A stretch of DNA of 64,000 nucleotides. It comes from 66-474 sp963771735. GTDB lineage: Bacteria > Pseudomonadota > Gammaproteobacteria > Xanthomonadales > Rhodanobacteraceae. This document shows positions 1-8,263 of this stretch, piece by piece (the stretch's first letter is position 1; each line of letters opens with the position of its first letter). Position numbers and translations under genes: made by a program. The stretch is taken from positions 434,001 through 498,000 of the forward strand of contig CAVYUN010000002.1 in assembly GCA_963771735.1 (NCBI GenBank). Reading direction: 5' to 3'. Below the pieces are notes generated by a model. It saw nothing but the letters and a program-made list of their open reading frames with translations, was not told the DNA's origin and ran no database searches.

Positions 1-69
1 CCGTGCTGGTGCCCTGATCCGGAAGCGTGCACCAGGGAATGGGGGATTTCCCTGCGCAAGGCGGGATGC

Positions 70-2409
70 TCAATCCTGCGCCAGGCTCTCGTATATCTCT
101 TCCTCCTGGGCGAAATGCAGCCGCAGGATGGCATCCAATGCGTTCAGGATGCGCTGCAGGTCATGCAGTGTGCCGGGGTCGGGCCCCTGCGCCGGCAGCC
201 GCTCCACGATGGCATCCAGCCGCTGGTACAACTTGAAGATTTCCCGATGGGTACGGCTCATCGCAACCATCGGATCGTCACCACCCAGCAGCGTGGCGAT
301 TGCGGGATACACTTCGTGATCGTCGGTGCTTTCATGCGGCAACAGCCGTTCGCGCAACATCGCGTCTAGATTGCGCAGTGCTTCGGTCAGATCCGCCCCG
401 TGAAGCAGGGGCAGATGCTCGGCGACGGCGCTCAGACGGTCCAGCACCGGCGCAAGCTCCCGGTGTTCCGCGCGCAGGCGTTCCGACTCGGCGGGGGTGA
501 GCGTGTAGCGGCTGGCGCGCAGGGGACGAATGCGCAGAACCCGCAATGCATTGAGGATCACCGCCACATCGATCGCTTCCTGCAACACCGCGCCGTACAG
601 CGGCGGCAGATATCCGATGGCCGCGACCCCCATCGCCATCAGCGACAATGCCATTCCCGCGATCACGCTTTGCACGGCGATGGCGCGCATCCCGTGCGCG
701 ATGTGCAATGCCTCCGCGAGCCGGTCGAGCCGATCGGCCATCAGCACGATGTCTGCGGCTTCGGCCGAAGCGGTGGCGCCACGCGCGCCAATCGCCACCC
801 CGACACTGGCCGCAGCCAGTGCGGGTGCGTCATTCACACCGTCACCGACCATGACCGTCGGCCCTGTTTCACGGGAAGCAACGATCGCCGCCAGCTTGTC
901 GGTCGGCGTGCGCTCCGCCAGAACTTCATCCACGCCCAGGCCGGCACCGATGGCCTCGGCGACATCGAGACGGTCACCCGTCAACATGACGATGCGCCGG
1001 ATGCCCGCACGCCGCAGCAGCCTGAGGGCACGCGGCGCCTCCACGCGCAACTGATCCGCCAGCAGCAGCACGCCAGCGAATTTCCCCTCGATCGCCACCA
1101 GCACCGGTGAAACCTCCGCGCTTGCCACGCGCTCCAGCAAATCGTGCACACCTTGTGGCAGCGGGAGAGCGCGCTCGATGTAGGCGCTCGAGCCCGCCGC
1201 AACGTGCATACCGCCGACTTCACCACTGATGCCGGCACCCGCGATCTCACTCACCTTTTCCGGAACATGCAGTACCAGACCGCGTTCCCGGGCGGCAGCA
1301 ACGATCGCACCGGCAATGACATGGTTGGACGTCTGCTCCAGCGAAGCGGCAGCCGCGAGCAATTCGTTTCCGCTTCCCGCAACCACTCCCTCGATTGCAA
1401 CCAGTCGCGCACGTCCCGCGGTCAGCGTCCCGGTCTTGTCGAAAAACAGCGTGCGCGCGAGCGCCAGGGTTTCCAGCGCCGCCCCACCCTTGACCAGGAT
1501 GCCGCGGCGGGCGCAACGCGAAATGCCCGAGACAATCGCGACCGGCACGGCGAGGATCAGCGGGCACGGCGTGGCCACCACGACCACGGCCAACGCGCGC
1601 ATCGGGTCGCCGCTGATCAACCATGTGATTCCTGCGAGCCCGAGCGATACCGGAACAAACCACGATGCGTAACGATCCGCAAGCCGCATGGCCGGGGTAC
1701 TGGAACGCTGCGCCGTCTCCACCAACTTCACGATCCCCGCGAAGGTGCTGTCCGCCGCCGTCGCCGTGGCCACCATCTCGAATGCGTCGCCCGCATTGAC
1801 GGCACCGCTGCGCAGGAGCGCGCCACGCGAATAGGTCACCGGCAGTGACTCGCCGGTGAGCGCCGACTCGTCCAGCACGACGCGTTCGGCATCCACGCTG
1901 CCATCCACGGCGATCACCTCGCCATGGCGAACCAGCAGTCGATCACCAGAGCGAATTTCATCGAGAGATGTCTCGACCAGCGCACCGTCGCGGTAACGGT
2001 GGGTGGTGCGCGGAACGTGCGCCAGCAATGCCGACATCTCGCGTCCGGCCCGCCGTTCGGCGTAGCTCTCCAGCAGCCTGCCACTCGCCAGCATCACCGC
2101 TATTACCGCGGCAGTCAGATTCTGACGCATGGCAAGGGCGCCCACGATCGCTACCAGCGCCAGCAGATCCACGCCCGTTTCGTGCCGTCGCAGCGCACCA
2201 ACTATCCGCCACAGAAGCGAAACGCCTGCGGGCGCGGCAGCCACGGCCCATATCCATGCTGCAGCCAGAAATTGGTTCGCAAACCATAGCGCCAGCCCGA
2301 GCAGGAGGGCGGCAAGGCAGACGACGAAAATGAAGAGATCAGAACGCCAGGGGGAGACCATTGTGGCGCCCGGAGACTGGGTGACCATGATCGACCGTCC
2401 TCTTCGCAT
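70..2409 (-). CDS. Heavy-metal P-type ATPase with C-terminal hemerythrin domain
   Basis: Predicted membrane pump that uses ATP to move a transition metal ion; the metal cannot be named from sequence. The 779-residue protein shows the actuator TGES loop near residue 185, a transmembrane TPCPL motif near 281, the phosphorylation site DKTGT near 322 and GDGVNDAP near 520, all hallmarks of P1B ATPases. There is no N-terminal metal-binding (HMA) domain. The HP dipeptide of P1B pumps reads HV (SNHVIAG, near 363). From about residue 620 the chain is a hemerythrin-like four-helix domain with HESTDDHE, THREI and HFAQEEE, the usual di-iron ligands, so the pump may sense oxygen or iron. It is divergent from the gene at 2594 and shares an FNR-type box with it. 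Start is the first ATG of the frame; an ATG eight codons in is possible. Confidence 0.9.
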   Translation of the reverse strand: MRRGRSIMVTQSPGATMVSPWRSDLFIFVVCLAALLLGLALWFANQFLAAAWIWAVAAAPAGVSLLWRIVGALRRHETGVDLLALVAIVGALAMRQNLTAAVIAVMLASGRLLESYAERRAGREMSALLAHVPRTTHRYRDGALVETSLDEIRSGDRLLVRHGEVIAVDGSVDAERVVLDESALTGESLPVTYSRGALLRSGAVNAGDAFEMVATATAADSTFAGIVKLVETAQRSSTPAMRLADRYASWFVPVSLGLAGITWLISGDPMRALAVVVVATPCPLILAVPVAIVSGISRCARRGILVKGGAALETLALARTLFFDKTGTLTAGRARLVAIEGVVAGSGNELLAAAASLEQTSNHVIAGAIVAAARERGLVLHVPEKVSEIAGAGISGEVGGMHVAAGSSAYIERALPLPQGVHDLLERVASAEVSPVLVAIEGKFAGVLLLADQLRVEAPRALRLLRRAGIRRIVMLTGDRLDVAEAIGAGLGVDEVLAERTPTDKLAAIVASRETGPTVMVGDGVNDAPALAAASVGVAIGARGATASAEAADIVLMADRLDRLAEALHIAHGMRAIAVQSVIAGMALSLMAMGVAAIGYLPPLYGAVLQEAIDVAVILNALRVLRIRPLRASRYTLTPAESERLRAEHRELAPVLDRLSAVAEHLPLLHGADLTEALRNLDAMLRERLLPHESTDDHEVYPAIATLLGGDDPMVAMSRTHREIFKLYQRLDAIVERLPAQGPDPGTLHDLQRILNALDAILRLHFAQEEEIYESLAQD

Positions 2410-2435
2410 CTTCGATGCACGGTGCTGTCGGAACC

Positions 2436-2476
2436 AGCATAGGCGGGGGCTACGCCATTTGCTTGATCCAGCTCAA
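2436..2476 (-). promoter_or_regulatory. FNR/ANR-type box and class II promoter for the ATPase
   Basis: TTGATCCAGCTCAA at 2463-2476 matches the FNR/ANR consensus TTGAT-N4-ATCAA with one mismatch. On the minus strand a -10-like TATGCT lies at 2436-2441. The distance from box centre (2469.5) to this -10 puts the box near -41.5, the spacing of class II FNR-activated promoters. The ATPase would be induced when oxygen is low, which fits its hemerythrin domain. The plus-strand gene at 2594 could also be influenced, but its -10 match is poor. Confidence 0.5.
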
Positions 2477-2593
2477 TACTCGCAACAGCGATGCGGCCAG
2501 ACTTGATCTGCTGCTTCACGCGTTCCGAACGGGGCGCGCGGCAGCTTGAAGCAAAACCAACCGAACATGGCCAAATTGTTGGAGGACATCAAC

Positions 2594-3052
2594 ATGAAGG
2601 GCAAACTTTCCATCGTCGTCATCGGATTCCTTTTTGCCGGCCTCGCGCTCACCACTGCGGCATTCGCACAGAGCGGCAATGGCCGTGGCGGGTGGGGGCC
2701 AGGGTCACGCTACGGAAGGATGTACAACCCTGCGACAGTCGAAACCATCGCGGGTGAAGTCATCAGCGTCGACAGATTCACCCCCGCGCGCGGCATGTCG
2801 ACCGGCATCCACTTGATGGTGAAGACCGACAAGGCAACCATCTCGGTTCACCTGGGGCCTGCGTGGTTCATCGACAAGCAGAGTTTGAAGATCGAACCCA
2901 AAGACACGGTGAAGGTCACGGGCTCGCGCATCACCTTCGATGGCAAACCGGCCATCATCGCCGCGGAAGTGCAAAAGGATGGCAACGTGCTGAAGCTTCG
3001 CGAAGGTAACGGCATGCCGGTCTGGAGCGGTTGGCGCAGGCGTTCGCGCTAG
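2594..3052 (+). CDS. Small exported protein of unknown function, OB-fold-like
   Basis: A 152-residue protein with a clear signal peptide (MKGKLSIVVIGFLFAGLALT, cleavage after AFAQ), so it is exported to the periplasm. After a Gly/Arg-rich linker it has an all-beta stretch of about 90 residues (GEVISVDRF ... TVKVTGSRI ... AEVQKDG) that resembles small periplasmic OB-fold proteins. No catalytic residues were recognised. The start is set by GGAGG at 2581-2585, 8 bases before ATG 2594; a start further upstream in the frame lacks such a site. It faces the metal ATPase across a shared regulatory gap, so a role in metal or redox stress is possible but is only inferred from position. Confidence 0.7.
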   Translation: MKGKLSIVVIGFLFAGLALTTAAFAQSGNGRGGWGPGSRYGRMYNPATVETIAGEVISVDRFTPARGMSTGIHLMVKTDKATISVHLGPAWFIDKQSLKIEPKDTVKVTGSRITFDGKPAIIAAEVQKDGNVLKLREGNGMPVWSGWRRRSR

Positions 3053-3079
3053 TATCGCTGCCTATCGCACCCGGCTGGC

Positions 3080-4813
3080 TTGAAAGGTGTGGTCTTGGCC
3101 ATCGACAACACCGAAATCGCCGAGCTCTTCGACCGCTACGCCGATCTGCTCGAGATCCAGGATGCCAATCCGTTCCGGGTGCGTGCCTATCGCAATGCGG
3201 CGCGCGTGGTGGGCAGTTCGTCGCGGAGCATGACGGACCTCGTCGCCGAGGGACGTGATCTCGACGAACTGCCCGGCATCGGCAAGGATCTCGCGGCCAA
3301 GATCGAGACCATCGTCCGCACGGGTGCGTTGCCGCAGCTCGTGCAGCTCGAAACCCGCGTCCCGCGCGCGCTCAGCGACCTTATGAATCTGCCCGGGCTG
3401 GGCCCGAAACGGGTGAAGTCGCTGTACCGGGAACTCGGGATCCGCAGCTTCGAGGATCTGAAGCGCGCGATCCGCACCGGCGCGTTGCAGAGCCTGCATG
3501 GTTTCGGCGCCAAGACCGCGGCACGCATCAAGGCGGCCCTGGAAAGCCGCGATACGACGCCGCAACGCTTCAAGCTGGCCGACGCCGAGCAGGTTGCCGC
3601 GCCGTTGCTCGCGTATCTGCGCGGCATCGATGGCATCAAGACCGTCACCGTGGCGGGCAGTTACCGCCGACGGCGCGACACCGTGGGCGATCTCGACATC
3701 CTGGTCACCGCGAAGCGTGGTACGCCGGTGATGCGCGATTTCGTTGCTTACGATGCGGTGGCCGAGGTGTTGTCGCAAGGCACCACGCGCGCTTCGGTGC
3801 GACTGCGCAGCGGCATGCAGGTGGACCTGCGGCTGGTGCCTGACGTGAGTTACGGCGCGGCGTTGTACTACTTCACCGGCTCCAGGGCCCACAACATCGC
3901 AGTACGCAAGATCGCCGTCGCGCGCGGGCTCAAGATCAACGAATACGGCGTCTATCGCGGCAAGCGACGTATCGCGGGCCGCAGCGAGGAGGAGCTTTTC
4001 GCCTCCGTCGACCTGCCCTGCATTCCACCCGAATTGCGCGAAAACCGCGGCGAGATCGAAGCCGCGCGCAAAGGACGGCTGCCGGTGTTGATCGAACCGC
4101 GCGACATCCGCGGAGATCTGCACGCACACACCACCGCCAGCGACGGCCACGATTCGCTGGCAGCCATGGCGGAGGCGGCGCGCAAGCTCGGACATGCCTA
4201 TCTCGCCATCACCGATCATTCCCGGCAGGTGCGCGTGGCGCACGGACTCGACGCCAAGGCATTGCGCGCCCAGTTCGCCGAGATCGACAAGCTCAACGGA
4301 AAGTTCAAGGGGTTTCGGCTGCTGAAAAGCGCCGAGGTGGACATCCTCGCGGATGGCCGGCTCGACCTGCCCGACGCCGTGCTCGCCGAAATGGACGTGG
4401 TGGTGGTGGCATTGCATTACCGCCTGGGATTGCCGGTCGAAAAACAAACGACGCGGGTGTTGAAGGCGCTCGACAACCGCAGGGTACACATCCTCGCTCA
4501 TCCGACCACGCGCCTGATCAACGAACGCCCCGAATGCGCCATGCATCTCGACAAGATTTTTGCCGCCGTCGCCGAACGTGGCGTGGCGATGGAAATCAAC
4601 GCACACCCGGACCGGCTCGACCTCGACGACATCCACGCCCACGCCGCGCGCGACGCGGGCTGCAAGCTGGTGATCTCCACCGATTCGCATGGCACGGCCG
4701 GACTCGCCAACATGCGCCATGGCGTCGATCAGGCACGACGCGCGTGGCTGAGCAGGGAAGACGTGCTGAACACCCTGCCGCTGGACGGATTGCTGGGAGC
4801 CTTGAGGCATTGA
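3080..4813 (+). CDS. polX: DNA polymerase X family protein with PHP domain
   Basis: Family X DNA polymerase with 3'-5' exonuclease activity, used in base-excision or gap-filling repair. Order of domains in 577 residues: N-terminal helix-hairpin-helix region (ELPGIGKDLAAKIE, NLPGLGPKRV, LHGFGAKTAARI), a nucleotidyltransferase palm near residue 193 (GSYRRRRDTVGDLDIL, with the metal-binding DLD), and a C-terminal PHP phosphoesterase domain from about 345 (DLHAHTTASDGHDS, ITDHS, HPTT, STDSHGT). Length matches bacterial PolX (about 570). The start is uncertain: TTG 3080, GTG 3089 and TTG 3095 are all in frame, and homologues usually begin just before the AIDNTEIAELF stretch, which favours 3095. 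Monocistronic between a small secreted protein and a phasin. Confidence 0.93.
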   Translation: MKGVVLAIDNTEIAELFDRYADLLEIQDANPFRVRAYRNAARVVGSSSRSMTDLVAEGRDLDELPGIGKDLAAKIETIVRTGALPQLVQLETRVPRALSDLMNLPGLGPKRVKSLYRELGIRSFEDLKRAIRTGALQSLHGFGAKTAARIKAALESRDTTPQRFKLADAEQVAAPLLAYLRGIDGIKTVTVAGSYRRRRDTVGDLDILVTAKRGTPVMRDFVAYDAVAEVLSQGTTRASVRLRSGMQVDLRLVPDVSYGAALYYFTGSRAHNIAVRKIAVARGLKINEYGVYRGKRRIAGRSEEELFASVDLPCIPPELRENRGEIEAARKGRLPVLIEPRDIRGDLHAHTTASDGHDSLAAMAEAARKLGHAYLAITDHSRQVRVAHGLDAKALRAQFAEIDKLNGKFKGFRLLKSAEVDILADGRLDLPDAVLAEMDVVVVALHYRLGLPVEKQTTRVLKALDNRRVHILAHPTTRLINERPECAMHLDKIFAAVAERGVAMEINAHPDRLDLDDIHAHAARDAGCKLVISTDSHGTAGLANMRHGVDQARRAWLSREDVLNTLPLDGLLGALRH

Positions 4814-4943
4814 GGGGCCGACCCGCGTCTGCTTGCGCCGGTGCCGCAGGACAACACGCGGATCCGGAATGGTGTCAGCCGGCATCCGTCTACCCGGTGC
4901 CGAAACGCTGCGGCACAGCATGATTTACGTGAAAATTGTTCAT

Positions 4944-4976
4944 TTTATATATCTGATAAATAATGAAATATATAAA
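4944..4976. repeat. 9-bp inverted repeat in AT-rich island
   Basis: TTTATATAT (4944-4952) and its exact inverse ATATATAAA (4968-4976) are separated by 15 bases. They lie in an AT-rich stretch of about 90 bp (roughly 4920-5010) in otherwise GC-rich DNA, upstream of the phasin promoter. It could be a UP element, a site for a nucleoid protein or an operator. Confidence 0.5.
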
Positions 4977-5003
4977 TCCATCCTGAATCAATCGAATTTT
5001 ATG

Positions 5004-5032
5004 TTGCATTGCACAAAAACACGCGCTAGACT
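5004..5032 (+). promoter_or_regulatory. Phasin promoter with possible PhaR-type site
   Basis: A -35-like TTGCAT (5004-5009) and a -10-like TAGACT (5027-5032) are 17 bases apart, a good sigma-70 layout for the phasin gene at 5074. The -35 overlaps TGCATTGCA (5005-5013), two TGCA palindromes around one base. TGC/GCA-rich repeats of this kind are bound by PhaR, the PHB-sensing repressor of phasin genes in other proteobacteria. Binding here is an inference. Confidence 0.5.
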
Positions 5033-5073
5033 TCTCCCCAGTCCCAGCCACTCCTGCAAAGAGGGAGCACATC

Positions 5074-5448
5074 ATGTACAGCCAGTTCCAGAAGCAGTCG
5101 CTCGATCTCGGCAAGCAGTTCGCCGAGCAGGCCTACAAGGCGCAGATCGCTGCGCTGAAGGGCATCGCTGAAATCCAGAGCCTGCAGGTCAAGGCGTTGG
5201 AGTCGCAGGCCAAGTCGAACATGGCATTCGTTGCCGATTCGATGGAAGTCCGCGAAGCCCAGGACGTCACCGCCCTGTGGCCGAAGGGCCTCGACTTCGC
5301 GCGTGACAGCGTCGAAGCCGCCTACGCAGCCGGCCAGGAAATCCTGGGCGTCGCGCAGAAGACGGCCGAGCAGTTCGGCAACCTGACCCGCACCGGTCTG
5401 AAGGCGGCCAACGACGCCGCCGCCGCGCCCGCCAAGAAGGCGCGCTGA
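5074..5448 (+). CDS. Phasin family protein
   Basis: Phasins coat polyhydroxyalkanoate granules in the cytoplasm and control their size. The 124-residue protein is almost entirely amphipathic helix, begins with MYSQFQKQSLDLGKQFAEQA, and has the typical middle part (DVTALWPKGLDFARDSVEAAYAAGQEIL) and a lysine/alanine tail (AAAAPAKKAR). The start is supported by GAGGGAG a few bases before ATG 5074. No PHA synthase or depolymerase is in this window, so granule formation is inferred from this gene alone. Its own promoter and terminator indicate single-gene transcription and probably high expression. Confidence 0.88.
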   Translation: MYSQFQKQSLDLGKQFAEQAYKAQIAALKGIAEIQSLQVKALESQAKSNMAFVADSMEVREAQDVTALWPKGLDFARDSVEAAYAAGQEILGVAQKTAEQFGNLTRTGLKAANDAAAAPAKKAR

Positions 5449-5510
5449 TACCACGGGTATCAAGAAAGTACGCGCGGCGGAGATCCCCCTCCCTCCTGCG
5501 GCGCGACTCG

Positions 5511-5541
5511 AACCGGACGGCCAGCGCCGTCCGGTTTTTTT
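5511..5541 (+). terminator. Rho-independent terminator of the phasin gene
   Basis: Perfect 9-bp stem CCGGACGGC (5513-5521) and GCCGTCCGG (5526-5534) around a 4-base loop, extended by A-T pairs and followed by seven T (5535-5541). It lies 63 bases after the phasin stop codon. Confidence 0.9.
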
Positions 5542-5551
5542 ATGGGCGCCA

Positions 5552-5705
5552 TCAGTGTTTCGATCGGAGCGGCTGTTGTGAGAAGTCAGGCCACGGAGCC
5601 CTTGGCCATGGATGGCAGCTTTGATGGTCGTTCCGGTATCCGCTGCGCGAAAAGCTCGTGACCAACCGCGTGACCCACCGTGCAGCGATCAGGGACGACC
5701 GCATC
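5552..5705. repeat. Dispersed repeat family A, copy 1
   Basis: Contains the family core GAAGTCAGGCCACGGA (from 5582), CCATGGATGGC (5607-5617) and the tail GCGATCAGGGACGACCGCA (5685-5703). Related stretches occur near 7455, 16830, 30705 and 45945. This copy abuts the pirin stop codon. Confidence 0.6.
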
Positions 5706-6543
5706 AAAATCTTCCCGACTGGTAATCCTGCATCGCCTGCATGATCTGCTCCGGCGTGTTCATCACGAACGGGCCGTAGCGTGCGACCGGCTCGTTGAGC
5801 GGCCGGCCCGCGACCAGCAGCACGCGCGCGGGGCTGGCATTGCCGGCCACCGAAAGATCCACGCTGTCGCCTTTGGACAGCACGCCGAGTTCGCGCAAGC
5901 CAAGCGTCTCGCCACCGACCCGCACGGCGTCGCCCTCGAACACGTAGGCGAACGCACTGTGGGCTTCGGGCAACGGCACCGACAAGCTGGCGCGCGGCGC
6001 CAGAGCGATATCGAGGTACACCGGTCTGATCGCGATGCCGTCCACCGGCCCCCGCGCGCCGAACATTTCGCCCGCCACCACGCGCACCTGCACGCCCGGC
6101 GCGGGTTCGGCGGTCGGGATCTTGTCCGGCGCGATGTCCTGGTAGCGCGGCGGGATCATCTTGTCCTTCGCAGCCAGGTTCACCCACAACTGGAACCCGC
6201 GCATCAGGCCATGCTCCTGCTCGGGCATTTCCGAATGCACGATGCCGCGGCCGGCGGTCATCCACTGCACGCTGCCCGACTCAAGCAAGCCGGAATTGCC
6301 GTGGTTGTCGCGGTGGCGCATGCGTCCATCCAGCATGTAGGTAACGGTTTCGAAACCGCGATGCGGGTGGTCCGGGAAGCCGGCGATGTAATCGGTGGCC
6401 GCATCCGAACCGAACTCGTCCAGCAGCAGGAACGGATCCAGCGAATCCAGCACGGGCTGGCCGATCACGCGGGTCAGCTTGACGCCGGCGCCGTCGGACG
6501 TCGGGATTCCGTGTACGCGGCGGGTGATGTTGCGGGAAGACAT
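5704..6543 (-). CDS. Pirin family protein
   Basis: Cupin-type iron protein of 279 residues; bacterial pirins are redox sensors or quercetin-dioxygenase-like enzymes in the cytoplasm. The N-terminal cupin carries the metal ligands DHPHRGFETVTY (two His) and GRGIVHSEMP (His and Glu); a second C-terminal cupin-like half ends with a pirin_C region (PARVLLVAGRPLNEPVARYG). Start ATG 6543 is set by GAGGAGG six bases upstream; a longer reading frame exists but has no ribosome site. Downstream of it lies repeat family A. The gene stands alone on the minus strand, 100 bp after the DUF4336 gene. Confidence 0.93.
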   Translation of the reverse strand: MSSRNITRRVHGIPTSDGAGVKLTRVIGQPVLDSLDPFLLLDEFGSDAATDYIAGFPDHPHRGFETVTYMLDGRMRHRDNHGNSGLLESGSVQWMTAGRGIVHSEMPEQEHGLMRGFQLWVNLAAKDKMIPPRYQDIAPDKIPTAEPAPGVQVRVVAGEMFGARGPVDGIAIRPVYLDIALAPRASLSVPLPEAHSAFAYVFEGDAVRVGGETLGLRELGVLSKGDSVDLSVAGNASPARVLLVAGRPLNEPVARYGPFVMNTPEQIMQAMQDYQSGRF

Positions 6544-6642
6544 GGGTGCCTCCTCAGGGTTGCCCAAGCCCAAGATGCGCCCGCCCGGTCCATAGCGCAA
6601 TGCCCGACGTGGGAACACAGCGTTCACATACTGCAACGGGCC

Positions 6643-7389
6643 TCAACCCGTCCAGCGGAATGCCCGTCGCAATTCGGCCTCGGCGTTGTCCGCGTACCAT
6701 CGCCCATGGGCGATGATCGCCTTGCGCGGGTGCCATGCCACGATCTTCTCGAAGCACTCGCGCGCACCGCGCCGGTGACCGAGAAAGCTCGCCCGCATGT
6801 CCAGCGGGGCCTTGCCGTCAGGATCGAGCACGCCGCCAAGGCGCGCGACCCAGCGCATGCCGCGACCGAGTTTCGCGCGCTCGAAATTCTCGATCAGATC
6901 GGTGAGGATCACGGTTCGGCTTGATCGGTGCAGGAACACGAACTCCTCGATCACGCGGCTGCCGCGGAATCGCAGCTGATCCAGATCCGCCGCCCAGGCG
7001 TCGGGCGGCGTATCGGACAGGTCGGCGTCGAACGCCACGTCGATCTTCTGCGATGCCGCGCGCTTGCGCACGCCCGGCGATGCCCAGGCAATCGCCTCGG
7101 GGTAGCGCCGCTTCCATGCCGCAATGGATGCGTAGTGCAGCAAATTGGGCGATACCAAATGCCGCACCGGTGCCAGTGCCTCGATGGCAGCAAACAGATT
7201 TTCATCCGGCGCGATCGGCGAATGGCACCACAGCGCGCCATCCTGCAAACGCACCACGGTCATGCGGGTGGAGAACGGCATGCCACCGAACGGCGTCGCC
7301 ATGCGCGCCACCGGACCATCGACGATCCAGATGTCAGGCGCGACCGGCTTCAGCTTGTTGATCGGTTCGTACAACATGGCAGCAGCCAT
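6643..7389 (-). CDS. DUF4336 domain protein, metallo-beta-lactamase-like fold
   Basis: A 248-residue protein matching the DUF4336 pattern: MLYEPINKL near the start, DIWIVDGP, the beta-lactamase-like core (HLVSPNLLHY) and FLHRSSRTVILTDLIENF. These proteins resemble metallo-beta-lactamases but lack most of the HxHxDH metal motif; here only scattered His residues are present, so hydrolase activity is doubtful. Function unknown. Start ATG 7389 follows GGAG at a good distance; a TTG or other start further upstream would run into repeat DNA. Same strand as pirin but separated by about 100 bp. Confidence 0.8.
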   Translation of the reverse strand: MAAAMLYEPINKLKPVAPDIWIVDGPVARMATPFGGMPFSTRMTVVRLQDGALWCHSPIAPDENLFAAIEALAPVRHLVSPNLLHYASIAAWKRRYPEAIAWASPGVRKRAASQKIDVAFDADLSDTPPDAWAADLDQLRFRGSRVIEEFVFLHRSSRTVILTDLIENFERAKLGRGMRWVARLGGVLDPDGKAPLDMRASFLGHRRGARECFEKIVAWHPRKAIIAHGRWYADNAEAELRRAFRWTG

Positions 7390-7454
7390 GAGTGCTCCTG
7401 AATCAGGTTGCATGGCACACCACGCTCTCGCCATCGCCCGGACCCCTCGTGCGG

Positions 7455-7582
7455 GGCGTGTCGATCGAAGTGGCTGTTGGTGAAAAGTCAGGCCACGGAA
7501 GGCCGTCGTGGTCTCGAAAAATTCGACGAGTTCTTGCTCGCAAGCACATGTGGCGAAGCGGCGTTCAGGGATGAACGCACAA
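7455..7582. repeat. Dispersed repeat family A, copy 2
   Basis: GAAAAGTCAGGCCACGGA at 7482-7499 matches the core of the family. GTTCAGGGATGAACGCAC at 7563-7580 corresponds to the tail GATCAGGGACGATCGCA of other copies, changed symmetrically so that it remains able to form a hairpin. It fills the gap between two minus-strand genes. Confidence 0.55.
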
Positions 7583-8263
7583 CTAGTGCACCCAGCGCCC
7601 GCCACGCCTGGCCGGCTGGTTTGAAAACGCGCTCGACGAGGCACCGCCGCCAGCGGTGCGTTCGCGCTCGGTCGGCGGGCGCACGCGCCAGTAGTGCGCG
7701 ACCGCTTCCACCACGTCCGGAATCTGGGCGAGACAGGTTTCGTACTCGTTGTCGTCAAGCTTGGCAATGGGTACGTCGGCGGCCAGCACGCCCTCGTCAA
7801 CCGCCAGCGCCATGATCGGGCTAAGCATTTCCAGCAGCTCGCCGTCCTCGGCCAGGCGCGTCTCCCAGATCGCCGCGCGCAGGTCGATGCCGCGGCTGAA
7901 ACCCTCGCACCAGCCCGCTGCGCTCAAGTCGCTGTGTGCATTTTGCTCGGCATCGACCTCGCCCAGCACCGGTTCGTACATCTCGCCCTCGAGTTCGGCG
8001 GGAATCGAGTCGTTGAGCTTGGCCAGCAGTTGCAGTACCGCAGCGCCCTGCTCGGGATTTTCGAACGGCGCATGCAATACCTCGGGCAACCATTCCTCGG
8101 GCAGCGCGGGATCGGGCCCGATGGCTAGCGCGGTCAGCATGCCATGCACGCCGTCCAGCAACATGGTCTGGTCGGAATCCTGCGCATGGCCGCGCAGATA
8201 CCGGTCGAGCACTTCCAGCTCGCTGTCGTCGATGATGTCGCGAATGGCGGTTGTTTCATCCAT
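7583..8263 (-). CDS. UPF0149 (YecA/YgfB) family protein
   Basis: A 226-residue acidic protein of the UPF0149 family, function not established. Recognisable pieces are LDRYLRGHAQDSDQTMLLDGVHG near the N terminus, CEGFSRGI and an internal PDVVEAVAHYWR; the C-terminal SEC-C zinc motif found in some relatives is absent and is replaced by a low-complexity Gly/Ser/Arg tail. The chosen ATG 8263 overlaps the last codons of the exonuclease III gene (ATGGATGA arrangement), which suggests translational coupling. An ATG at 8272 is possible. Confidence 0.82.
   Translation of the reverse strand: MDETTAIRDIIDDSELEVLDRYLRGHAQDSDQTMLLDGVHGMLTALAIGPDPALPEEWLPEVLHAPFENPEQGAAVLQLLAKLNDSIPAELEGEMYEPVLGEVDAEQNAHSDLSAAGWCEGFSRGIDLRAAIWETRLAEDGELLEMLSPIMALAVDEGVLAADVPIAKLDDNEYETCLAQIPDVVEAVAHYWRVRPPTERERTAGGGASSSAFSNQPARRGGRWVH

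Noticed and set aside
3062..4921. 619-codon open frame on the minus strand opposite polX
   Set aside because: Low-complexity His/Gln/Arg product with no motifs; it is the antisense shadow of a clearly conserved polymerase gene.
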